Of a DNA stretch of 11,915 bases, positions 1 to 5,664 are shown in pieces. The translations under genes were made by a program, and so were the position numbers. The stretch's first letter is position 1, and each line of letters opens with the position of its first letter. A model generated the notes under the pieces. It was not told the origin of the DNA. It searched no databases and saw nothing but the letters and a program-made list of their open reading frames with translations. The DNA lies in NCBI GenBank assembly GCA_011051815.1, contig DRKK01000057.1:1-11915 (forward strand), given 5' to 3'. Source of the DNA: Sphingomonadales bacterium (GTDB lineage Bacteria > Pseudomonadota > Alphaproteobacteria > Sphingomonadales > Emcibacteraceae).

Positions 1-113
1 AAGATGAGAAAATTCTCACCGAACTGTGGGACAGTGCGGAAAGAATTGAGGGTCGCATCAAGAATATCGAACGTATTCTGGATACCGAGTCTCCGGACTG
101 GAGGGCAAAGTAA
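1..113 (+). CDS. pspB: Envelope stress membrane protein PspB, C-terminal part
   Basis: Only the last 36 codons are inside the window, read in the frame starting at base 3 and ending at TAA 111-113. The peptide contains ELWDSAERIEGRIKNIERIL and ends SPDWRAK, which is the cytoplasmic coiled-coil tail of PspB, including the usual acidic/Pro/Trp end. In the psp system PspB is an inner-membrane partner of PspC and helps pass envelope damage to PspA/PspF. The N-terminal membrane helix lies upstream of the window. The stop codon overlaps the pspC start (TAATG), and the pspC ribosome site GGAGG (100-104) lies inside this gene, so the two are translationally coupled. The identification rests on the tail plus the neighbouring pspC. 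Confidence 0.88.
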   Translation, partial: DEKILTELWDSAERIEGRIKNIERILDTESPDWRAK

Positions 114-517
114 TGACCCGTAACCCTAACCATCAACCCCCAAGCTATAACAAGCTTTATCTGGATAAGAAGAATGCCAAGATATGCGGTGTTTGCGCCG
201 GGATTGCCGATTATACCGGTATCGACAGCACCATTATCCGGATTGTGGCCGTCCTTGGCCTGCTCTCCCCCGCCAGTGGTATCTTTTTCATCGCCTATTT
301 CCTTATGTGCTGGCTGGTGGATTCAAAGCCAGCGGATCTATTTGAAAGCAAGGAAGAGGATGAATTCTGGAAAGGGGTACGGACCCAGCCAAAAAATACT
401 ATTCGGGATGTGCGTCATAAATTCCGGGAAATCGAACGCCGCCTGAGAGCTGCGGAAGCCCATGTAACCTCGCGGGAATACAGCCTGCATAAAGAATTCG
501 AGAATCTTGATAAATAG
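113..517 (+). CDS. pspC: Envelope stress response membrane protein PspC
   Basis: A 134-residue PspC. The PspC domain runs from about residue 14 to 72: KLYLDKKNAKICGVCAGIADY, then a helix with the conserved IIRIVAVLGLL pattern and a second hydrophobic run, FFIAYFLMCWLV. A charged cytoplasmic tail of about 60 residues follows, ending in a probable coiled coil (FREIERRLRAAEAHVTSREY). PspC is an inner-membrane sensor/effector that works with PspB to recruit PspA and relieve inhibition of PspF when the membrane is damaged. The start is set by the TAATG overlap with pspB and by GGAGG eight bases upstream. Length and tail are normal for a proteobacterial PspC. pspA and pspF would be expected upstream, outside the window. 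Confidence 0.95.
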   Translation: MTRNPNHQPPSYNKLYLDKKNAKICGVCAGIADYTGIDSTIIRIVAVLGLLSPASGIFFIAYFLMCWLVDSKPADLFESKEEDEFWKGVRTQPKNTIRDVRHKFREIERRLRAAEAHVTSREYSLHKEFENLDK

Positions 518-548
518 ATCAGAGGATTGATATTAAAGGAGCCAGAAG

Positions 549-776
549 ATGAGCAGACATGACACTATAAACAGTAAGAAACTCTATAAAAACAGCCGCC
601 GGGGCAAAATATGCGGTATTTTTTCCGGCCTGGGGGACTATCTGGGGATTAATCCCATGATCCTGCGCATTCTTGGCATAATAGCCATTCTGATGACCGG
701 ACCGATTGTTATACTTGGCTATCTGCTGGTCAGCCTTTTGCTTGATGACAGCGACCAAGGGCTTTACAGAAGATAA
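549..776 (+). CDS. Short second PspC-domain membrane protein
   Basis: A 75-residue protein that is almost only a PspC domain: KKLYKNSRRGKICGIFSGLG, then DYLGINPMILRILGIIAILM and a second hydrophobic segment, IVILGYLLVSLLL. It ends with a short charged tail and lacks the coiled coil of the pspC product just upstream. It starts at ATG 549 behind AAAGGAG (about 535-541), 31 bases after the pspC stop, in the same operon. It looks like a duplicated and shortened PspC paralogue. Inference: it may modulate or replace PspC in the complex, or act on its own at the membrane; nothing in the sequence decides this. The gene is intact. Confidence 0.88.
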   Translation: MSRHDTINSKKLYKNSRRGKICGIFSGLGDYLGINPMILRILGIIAILMTGPIVILGYLLVSLLLDDSDQGLYRR

Positions 777-803
777 AAATAATAAACTAAAGAGGATAAT
801 GAA

Positions 804-1085
804 ATGCTTGTTTTTGAAATGGTTGTCTGGATTGTTGCCATATCCGTTATCGGGGGCGTCATCAAAAGCTACTTGGACCGGAAAAACGACAGAGGCTCTG
901 GCAGTATAATGGATGACCTGAAGAATGATCTGGGCATGAGTGAAGGCGATGGCTTTTATACAAAAAAGGATATGGCCCGCTTTATGGATAGGTTTGAAGC
1001 CATGGAAAAGCGTATTCAGGTTCTGGAGCGTATTGCCACCGACAAAGGCCGCACGCTGGCCGATGAAATAAATGACCTGAAATAA
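804..1085 (+). CDS. PspB-like membrane/coiled-coil protein
   Basis: A 93-residue protein with one N-terminal membrane helix (about residues 2-22, VFEMVVWIVAISVIGGVI), a basic stop-transfer stretch, a linker, and a C-terminal coiled coil (MDRFEAMEKRIQVLERIATD). The end, ERIATDKGRTLADEINDL, resembles the tail of alphaproteobacterial PspB-type proteins. PspB proteins are typically small with the same order of parts, so I read this as a second, slightly longer PspB-like subunit. It is paired with the short PspC-like protein upstream, 27 bases away. The start ATG 804 has AGAGGA (791-796) seven bases upstream. The overall topology is certain; homology to PspB rather than an unrelated one-helix protein is probable but not proven. 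Confidence 0.72.
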   Translation: MLVFEMVVWIVAISVIGGVIKSYLDRKNDRGSGSIMDDLKNDLGMSEGDGFYTKKDMARFMDRFEAMEKRIQVLERIATDKGRTLADEINDLK

Positions 1086-1109
1086 GCGGGATAAGTGAGA
1101 GGATTTGAT

Positions 1110-1661
1110 ATGACTACAACAACCACAGAAATCATCGTAACACCTGCCAACGACAATCCGGCACTGGGTATATTGACCATGGGGGACAAAGTTTTCCCCT
1201 GTGCCTTGGGCAAAAAAGGCATCACCCTGTCCAAAAGTGAAGGCGACCATAAAACACCGTCCGGTGTCTTTCCCCTCAGAACCGTTTTTTATCGCTATGA
1301 TAAGTTGTCTAAGCCGATTTATAGCCAGGTCCCCATGATGGCGCTGCTGAAAGAAGATGGTTGGTGCGATGATCCGTCAGATGCGGCTTATAACCAGTCC
1401 GTCATGTTACCTTATCATGCCAGTGCGGAAAGCCTGTGGCGGGAAGATGAGTTATATGATGTGATTGTGGTCTTAGGTCATAATGACAGCCCGGTGGAAA
1501 AGGATAGGGGCAGTGCCATCTTCCTTCATGTGGCCAAAGACCTGAATGATGATAGTAATTTTGAAGGTACGGAGGGCTGTATCGCCCTGAAAAAGCAAGA
1601 TCTGCTGGAAATCCTGCCCATATTGTCGCCTGAAACAACTTTAAAAGTGGTAACCCACTAA
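1110..1661 (+). CDS. L,D-transpeptidase (YkuD) family protein, no signal peptide
   Basis: I place the start at ATG 1110 (183 residues) because GAGAGGA (1097-1103) lies six bases before it; the in-frame GTG at 1095 would overlap that site. The fold is YkuD/ErfK. Early signs are TPSGVFPLR (typical of the substrate-binding start of the domain), then VIVVLGHN (His124), GSAIFLHV (His140) and TEGCIAL with the candidate nucleophile Cys157. Known members join peptidoglycan stems 3-3 or attach proteins to them. This one has TEGC in place of the more usual SHGC motif and no visible secretion signal or anchor, so the exported location expected for the chemistry is not explained. It is the last gene of the psp run, 24 bases after the PspB-like gene and before a strong terminator, which suggests co-expression with envelope stress proteins. 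Confidence 0.85.
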   Translation: MTTTTTEIIVTPANDNPALGILTMGDKVFPCALGKKGITLSKSEGDHKTPSGVFPLRTVFYRYDKLSKPIYSQVPMMALLKEDGWCDDPSDAAYNQSVMLPYHASAESLWREDELYDVIVVLGHNDSPVEKDRGSAIFLHVAKDLNDDSNFEGTEGCIALKKQDLLEILPILSPETTLKVVTH

Positions 1662-1720
1662 ACCCCCATTACACTTCACACAAATTGAATATACGCAATC
1701 TGTGTGATATCTTCCAAACT

Positions 1721-1757
1721 CCGGTGTTCCTCAATCTTAAGGAACACCGGTTTTTTT
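1721..1757 (+). terminator. Rho-independent terminator of the psp/transpeptidase operon
   Basis: A perfect 10-bp stem, CCGGTGTTCC (1721-1730) with GGAACACCGG (1741-1750), has a 10-base loop and is followed at once by seven T (1751-1757). It lies 60 bases after the transpeptidase stop. On the minus strand the stem is followed only by AGTTTGG, so it is built mainly for the plus-strand operon, though it may also slow transcripts leaving the convergent PEP-CTERM gene. Confidence 0.95.
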
Positions 1758-1765
1758 GGATCAGG

Positions 1766-2404
1766 TTATATGAATTTCCGGCGGCGCAGAGCAACCATGC
1801 CCAATAAACCAAGCCCCAAAAGACCTATCATGGATGGTTCAGGAACATCCGCACGTGGTGAACGCATGGTCAATACGCGAATATAATCCCCGGGATTACC
1901 AGCTCTGAAATCAATCAACAGACGATTGGCCAAAGTAGGATCTATAGAAGCGGAATCCCCTGGTTCCAGTCCACGTAGAGTGGAACCAACATAATTAACG
2001 CCCGTATTGGCCAGAAAATCACTTGCCGCTAGGTTTGCGGAGCCCGTGATAATACCATAAATATCTGCGTCAAAATCCACCCAGCCAATTATTCTGCGCG
2101 TCAACACAGGGTCAAAGAAAATATAATGACTGGCCACAATATTTCCGTTAACCGGATTGGTGCCTACATCGACAGTAATTGTTGATGTGATCGCAATATT
2201 CTGATCCTCATTAAAGCCAAAAAGATTTGGACTTTGTTGATTATTATTCCCTACGGTAAGTCCCGTCGGAATTGGGTCAAGAAGCTCAAATACGCCACCG
2301 GTCGAGGTTCCACCTGTGACACTACCTGTAACAATCGTGGCAAATGCCGAAACAGGCATTAAGATTACAGCCAGCATGGCCGAGATAAGTTTAATTTTTA
2401 ACAT
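1766..2404 (-). CDS. PEP-CTERM sorting domain protein, exported
   Basis: A 212-residue secreted protein. Residues 1-22 form a signal peptide (KIKLISAMLAVILMPVSAFA, likely cut after AFA). The middle is a Gly/Thr/Asn-rich, mostly beta-strand region with few Lys and no Cys, typical of surface or matrix proteins. The end is a classical PEP-CTERM tail: VPEPS at 187-191, a hydrophobic helix rich in Gly and Leu (MIGLLGLGLLGMVAL) and the basic RRRKF end. Known biology: exosortase recognises this tail, removes the helix and sends the protein outside, often linked to exopolysaccharide and floc or biofilm formation. No exosortase gene is in the window. ATG 2404 is preceded by GGAGG (2413-2417) eight bases upstream. 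Expression is probably driven by the sigma-54 promoter at 2439-2454. The function of the mature domain is unknown. Confidence 0.93.
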   Translation of the reverse strand: MLKIKLISAMLAVILMPVSAFATIVTGSVTGGTSTGGVFELLDPIPTGLTVGNNNQQSPNLFGFNEDQNIAITSTITVDVGTNPVNGNIVASHYIFFDPVLTRRIIGWVDFDADIYGIITGSANLAASDFLANTGVNYVGSTLRGLEPGDSASIDPTLANRLLIDFRAGNPGDYIRVLTMRSPRADVPEPSMIGLLGLGLLGMVALRRRKFI

Positions 2405-2438
2405 TTATATATCCTCCAAAGAAATGTGTGAAGGAATA

Positions 2439-2454
2439 TGCAAATAGTAGGCCA
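2439..2454 (-). promoter_or_regulatory. Sigma-54 (-24/-12) promoter of the PEP-CTERM gene
   Basis: Read on the minus strand, 2454 to 2439 is TGGCCTACTATTTGCA. It matches the sigma-54 consensus TGGCAC-N5-TTGCA in its invariant parts: GG (2453-2452) and GC (2441-2440) are exactly 10 bases apart, with TGGC at -24 and TTGCA at -12; only the AC after TGGC differs. Transcription would start near 2428, leaving a leader of about 24 bases with GGAGG in the right place for ATG 2404. PEP-CTERM genes in other proteobacteria are known to be controlled by RpoN with the PrsK/PrsR pair, so this fits the family. Confidence 0.82.
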
Positions 2455-2511
2455 AATAATATTATCGTTTAAAAACATAGCATTATAATATTTCAATATT
2501 CACACAAAGAC

Positions 2512-2539
2512 AAAACTGTAAAGTATAGTTAACAGTTTT
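2512..2539. promoter_or_regulatory. 28-bp near-palindrome, candidate activator (UAS) site
   Basis: The arms AAAACTGT (2512-2519) and ACAGTTTT (2532-2539) are perfect inverted copies. Inside them the dyad continues, so that 12 of 14 base pairs are symmetric around 2525/2526. The centre is about 98 bp upstream of the predicted sigma-54 start site, within the usual distance for an enhancer-binding protein, and the half-sites are 20 bp apart, two helical turns. Inference: binding site of the activator of the PEP-CTERM gene, perhaps a PrsR-type regulator. Alternative: a weak, AT-rich hairpin terminator for yggS, which ends at 2580 on the same strand. Confidence 0.5.
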
Positions 2540-2548
2540 TACTTAAAG

Positions 2549-2578
2549 TAATATTATATCAATATTCGGTAATATTAT
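2549..2578. repeat. Direct repeat GTAATATTAT, 20-bp period
   Basis: GTAATATTAT occurs at 2549-2558 and again at 2569-2578, exactly 20 bp apart; its core TAATATTA is itself palindromic. A related ATAATATTAT sits at 2457-2466, next to the -24 element. All lie in the AT-rich upstream region of the PEP-CTERM gene. They could be extra regulator sites or a bendable stretch, but sequences this AT-rich repeat by chance more easily, so the call is tentative. Confidence 0.35.
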
Positions 2579-2579
2579 T

Positions 2580-3245
2580 TCAATACCGATCTTCTCTGGC
2601 CCCGAACAGGGCCGTTCCGACCCGGACTGATGTGGCACCACAGGCAATGGCCGTCTGATAATCGCCGCTCATACCCATGGATAGTTTTTTAAAGCCGTGT
2701 CGCGCCGCCATTTCCTTTAACATCAAAAAATAGGGTTCAGGATTACCGCCCGATGGCGGAATACACATCAGTCCCGCAACAGGCAACATAAGTTCGTCTC
2801 GACATAGGGCAACAAAACCCTCAAGTTTGTCTGGATCAATACCGGCCTTTTGCGTTTCCCGGCCCACATTCACCTGAATATAACAAGTAACAATTTTGCC
2901 TTCCTCGCCACAAATACGGGCTATGGCACGGGCCAGCTTTGGCCGATCCAGCGTTTCAATAACGTCGAACAATTGAACCGCCTGACGCACCTTATTGCTT
3001 TGCAAGGGGCCGATAAGGTGTAATTCCACACTGTCATATTCCTGCCTGAGCTCTGGCCATTTGGCGGCGGCTTCCTGTACCTTGTTTTCACCGAAAGCTC
3101 GCTGACCCGCATCCAATATTGGCCGTATGGCTTCCAGTGGTTTGGTTTTGGATACTGCAATAAGGCTGATGTCTCCGGAAGAGCGGCCTGCGTCACAGGC
3201 GGCTGAGGCAATATTCTTCTGAACGGTTTCAAGAGTGCTGGTCAA
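2580..3245 (-). CDS. yggS: YggS family PLP-binding homeostasis protein
   Basis: A 221-residue member of the YggS/PLPBP family (fold type III alanine-racemase-like barrel, cytoplasmic). It binds pyridoxal 5'-phosphate and keeps free PLP and amino/keto-acid pools in balance; no enzyme activity is known for the family. Visible signatures are LIAVSKTKP with the PLP lysine at residue 33, AFGENKVQEA, HLIGPLQSNK, YIQVNVGRE, GLMCIPP, LSMGMSGDY and the phosphate-binding end VRVGTALFG. The start is a TTG (3243-3245): an in-frame stop lies only 15 bases upstream, and AGGA is at a fitting distance, so no longer form is possible. The next gene diverges 17 bp away, leaving almost no room for two separate promoters. 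Length is normal for the family. Confidence 0.95.
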   Translation of the reverse strand: MTSTLETVQKNIASAACDAGRSSGDISLIAVSKTKPLEAIRPILDAGQRAFGENKVQEAAAKWPELRQEYDSVELHLIGPLQSNKVRQAVQLFDVIETLDRPKLARAIARICGEEGKIVTCYIQVNVGRETQKAGIDPDKLEGFVALCRDELMLPVAGLMCIPPSGGNPEPYFLMLKEMAARHGFKKLSMGMSGDYQTAIACGATSVRVGTALFGAREDRY

Positions 3246-3262
3246 GGCGGCTATCCTGTATT

Positions 3263-3886
3263 ATGGTATTTTTCATGACATTAGCAGACATGGCAAGGTG
3301 CCTCAATCAGGATTATAAAACCAATCGCCGCACTGACAAAAAATATCCGGCGGCATTTTTTATTACCGACCAGAACGCCGTCCCTGAACCGGAAAAGGTT
3401 ATTTCCCGTCTGCCGGATTATTGCGCCGTAATTTTTCGGGATTATGACCACCCCCTGCGTGAAAAGGCGGGACGGAAATTGTCTGAAGCCTGCCGGAAAA
3501 AGGGCCTGCCGTTTCTAGTGGCCAGAGATATACCTCTCGCCGAAGAATTGTTGGCTGATGGCATTCACCTGCCCCAGAGTCTGATGCATCAGGCACCCCA
3601 GATCAGGGCAAAATATCCCCACTGGTTAATAACCGCCGCCTGTCATGATATGGCGTCAGTCTTGGACGCGAATGATCTGCCTCTGGATGCGGGTTTAATT
3701 GCCCCTGTCTTTCCAACCCTCAGCCATCCGGGGACCAGAAATCTGGGTCTGCCTATGGTAAGAAAGATGACCTCTTCAACCTCAATACCTCTATATGCGC
3801 TTGGGGGCGTTACATGTAAAAATGCCGGGGACCTTGTCGGGTCCGGCGTTGCGGGTATTGCAGCTATCCGTGGATTTAAAGATTAG
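3263..3886 (+). CDS. ThiE/TenI-like thiamine phosphate synthase family protein
   Basis: A 207-residue TIM-barrel protein of the ThiE/TenI family. Matches in order: FFITDQN (residues 32-38, like the YLITD start of ThiE), VIFRDYDHP, FLVARDIPLAEELLADGIHL (the counterpart of the ThiE NDRxDxAxxxGADGVHLGQ strand), LITAACHD, LIAPVFPTLSHPGTRNLGL and the phosphate-binding IPLYALGGV...GVAGIAAI. ThiE joins HMP-pyrophosphate and the thiazole phosphate; TenI aromatises the thiazole. The Asn/Asp metal-binding part is changed here (VARD instead of NDR), so canonical ThiE activity is uncertain, and no other thi gene is nearby. The start could be ATG 3263, 3275 or 3290; none has a clear ribosome site. The stop overlaps the convergent beta-barrel gene by three bases. 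Confidence 0.78.
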   Translation: MVFFMTLADMARCLNQDYKTNRRTDKKYPAAFFITDQNAVPEPEKVISRLPDYCAVIFRDYDHPLREKAGRKLSEACRKKGLPFLVARDIPLAEELLADGIHLPQSLMHQAPQIRAKYPHWLITAACHDMASVLDANDLPLDAGLIAPVFPTLSHPGTRNLGLPMVRKMTSSTSIPLYALGGVTCKNAGDLVGSGVAGIAAIRGFKD

Positions 3887-4803
3887 AAGTTCACATTGGT
3901 GCCTAAGAAGAAAACCTGACTGTTTTTCAACTTGTCCAGCTCATTTTCTTGACCATAGGAATAATAGGTAAATCGACCCGTAAAACGGATATTGGAATAT
4001 AGCTGATAAGCGGCCCCGATTTCCAAGGCATAGACCGTGTTGTATGTGTTGTAAAAGTCTTCCCGGCTGGCAAACAGCAGATCATGCTCCCGGCGATAAC
4101 CGCCAAATTTAACATCCGCACCCCATTTGTTGCCAGAATAACCAAGACCAATGTCATAGCCTTTCAGCCCTGCATCATTGAGCATCTTTTCCCGGCTGAA
4201 GGATGCGCCCAGTTTAAACCCGGCATAGCCCATACCCACCGACAGGTTATAAACCTGACGATTGTTGACCTGATCAAATTCAGACCCGTCAAAAAGCGGC
4301 GACATGACCGAGGATGGCTCAATTAAAAACTGTGACCCGATGGAAATGCCCAAGGCGCGCGGGTCATGTCCATGGTCCGCTGACCCATAGGAAAAAGTAA
4401 CTTGCTGACCGGCTGCGATGCTTGCCGGACTAGCAATGCCTGAATTACCCATGTTGAAAATTAACGCAGGCGCAACCTTAAAGGATTGTTTGACAAATAT
4501 TTTCTTGTCTGATTTTTCCGCTGCCAGACTTACCGGTGTTTCGGACAGCGTAATATATTGATCCGCATTTTCCTTGGTCGGTTTTTCGAGGAGAATAACC
4601 TCCGGACCAACATCTTTGATGTCAGGTTTGCCGCCAAAAAATGACAGGACAGATGAGGTCAGGCTTTCTTCTGATTTTACAGGCTCTTTACCGCCCGTTT
4701 TCCCGGTATCCTGCCCTGAATCCGGGGCACCATAGGCCACAGACGTCATGGCAAAAATACCAATGGCGCCCAGTAATGCTATGCTGCCCTTTAGGCTTGT
4801 CAC
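3883..4803 (-). CDS. Outer-membrane beta-barrel (porin-like) protein
   Basis: A 306-residue protein with a signal peptide (about 1-26, SIALLGAIGIFAMTSVAYGA). A Lys/Glu/Gly/Ser-rich linker follows (about 27-55), then a region without clear features, and from about residue 120 alternating amphipathic strands such as NLSVGMGYAGFKLGASFSRE, YDIGLGYSGNKWGADVKFGG and IRFTGRFTYYSYG. The last residues are FFLGTNVNF, ending in the Phe used by the BAM machinery to recognise barrels. The strands resemble those of bacterial porins, giving perhaps 10-12 strands; the substrate is unknown. The start is GTG 4803 with GAGG seven bases upstream; the nearby ATG is out of frame. It meets the ThiE-like gene tail to tail with overlapping stop codons. 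The low-complexity N-terminal linker is unusual for a simple porin. Confidence 0.8.
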   Translation of the reverse strand: MTSLKGSIALLGAIGIFAMTSVAYGAPDSGQDTGKTGGKEPVKSEESLTSSVLSFFGGKPDIKDVGPEVILLEKPTKENADQYITLSETPVSLAAEKSDKKIFVKQSFKVAPALIFNMGNSGIASPASIAAGQQVTFSYGSADHGHDPRALGISIGSQFLIEPSSVMSPLFDGSEFDQVNNRQVYNLSVGMGYAGFKLGASFSREKMLNDAGLKGYDIGLGYSGNKWGADVKFGGYRREHDLLFASREDFYNTYNTVYALEIGAAYQLYSNIRFTGRFTYYSYGQENELDKLKNSQVFFLGTNVNF

Positions 4804-5155
4804 GGCGAATCCTCATACTATTTATTCATCTGACAGAGACCATTTTTGTAAAAAAAGTTAAAATAGCTCTGACGTTTATCATGTCCGGTGAATGTAAAGA
4901 ATCACACAGATAGGTGGAAGTATATAATATCAAACAATAAAGATCAATCTGGATTCAATCAATGCCCCCGAATTATTCCAGATAGGTGATCCTGTTGCTG
5001 CAAATCATTCAAAGCGGGTCAAATGCCCCATAAATGACAATTTTATGTAAGAAATTCTTGTTTGCCGAACAACAAACAGATAAACAGCTATGAGGGTGAA
5101 ATACCAAAGACGATAATATCGCCTGAAAATGGCCGTAAAACAGAATGGAATATGC
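4804..5155. other. Non-coding intergenic region between beta-barrel and DUF3576 genes
   Basis: About 350 bases without a convincing gene on either strand. It must hold promoters for both divergent genes, but I cannot assign them firmly. Visible details: an AT-rich stretch just upstream of the beta-barrel gene (about 4842-4865), a TATAAT on the plus strand at 4923-4928 without a good -35, a 10-base direct repeat CAGATAGGTG (4907-4916 and 4979-4988), and TTGTT/AACAA inverted arms near 5067-5082. No terminator hairpin with a T-run and no tRNA was seen. Confidence 0.5.
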
Positions 5156-5626
5156 ATGACCGTGTATCAAAGAATAAGTAATATTACGAGGGTTTCAGCA
5201 AGGGCAATGGCTGTGGGGCTTGTGCTTACCTTGGGCGGCTGCGGTATTTTTGGCGGGGACAGTTCCGCAAAAAAAATTGAGGCGGCCGAAGAGGTTTATC
5301 AAATTGGCGTCAATGCCTATCTGTGGCGGGCTACTTTGGATACCATGTCATTCATGCCCATCATGACCGCCGATCAGAATGGCGGCGTTATTCTGACTGA
5401 CTGGTCAGCCAACCCCGGCAATGCCAATGAACGGACCAAGGTTGATATTCTCATTATGGGACGCAAGCTGTCAGCTGATTCCCTGAAGGTTTCGGTATAT
5501 CGCCAGTTTAAAGTTAAAGACGATTGGCAGGATACATCACCGCGTCCGGGGGCCTCCGTGAAGATCACCAATGCCATCTTGATGCAGGCCCGTTTGCTCC
5601 GGCGGAACAATGCGTCCATAAGATAG
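5156..5626 (+). CDS. DUF3576 family outer-membrane lipoprotein
   Basis: A DUF3576 protein of 156 residues from ATG 5156 (a start at ATG 5129 would add nine). The N-terminus has Arg residues, a hydrophobic run (AMAVGLVLTL) and the lipobox LGGC, with the lipidated Cys at residue 29, so the mature protein is a lipoprotein. The body carries the family's conserved stretches VNAYLWRATLDTMSFMP, GGVILTDW, ERTKVDILIMGRKLSADSL and VSVYRQF. DUF3576 is widespread in Alphaproteobacteria and is often found just before leuS, as here (38-base gap). Its biochemical role is not known; the neighbourhood with lptE suggests envelope work. I prefer ATG 5156 because GGAA lies a short distance upstream and the signal peptide has a normal length; ATG 5129 has no ribosome site. 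Confidence 0.9.
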   Translation: MTVYQRISNITRVSARAMAVGLVLTLGGCGIFGGDSSAKKIEAAEEVYQIGVNAYLWRATLDTMSFMPIMTADQNGGVILTDWSANPGNANERTKVDILIMGRKLSADSLKVSVYRQFKVKDDWQDTSPRPGASVKITNAILMQARLLRRNNASIR

Positions 5627-5664
5627 TTTCCGGCCTATAATTTTTGTGAAGATCAGGACATAAG

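Noticed and set aside
1095..1109. GTG at 1095 as the start of the L,D-transpeptidase
   Set aside because: The GTG sits inside the likely ribosome site GAGAGGA, which is ideally spaced for ATG 1110; the five extra residues add no signal peptide.
519..1250. Long minus-strand open frame across the psp genes (243 codons)
   Set aside because: It lies antisense to three well-supported plus-strand genes with ribosome sites, and its translation has no recognisable domain; it is a shadow.
2512..2539. The palindrome as a classical terminator of yggS
   Set aside because: The stem is AT-rich and its T-run is part of the stem rather than after it; kept only as an alternative to the activator-site reading.
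4641..4913. Plus-strand frame of 90 codons running from the beta-barrel gene into the intergenic region
   Set aside because: No ribosome site and no family features; most of it is antisense to the signal peptide region of the beta-barrel gene.
4907..4988. Direct repeat CAGATAGGTG, 72 bp apart, as a possible mobile-element or CRISPR-like trace
   Set aside because: Only two short copies, no transposase, no further repeats or spacers; chance is a sufficient explanation.
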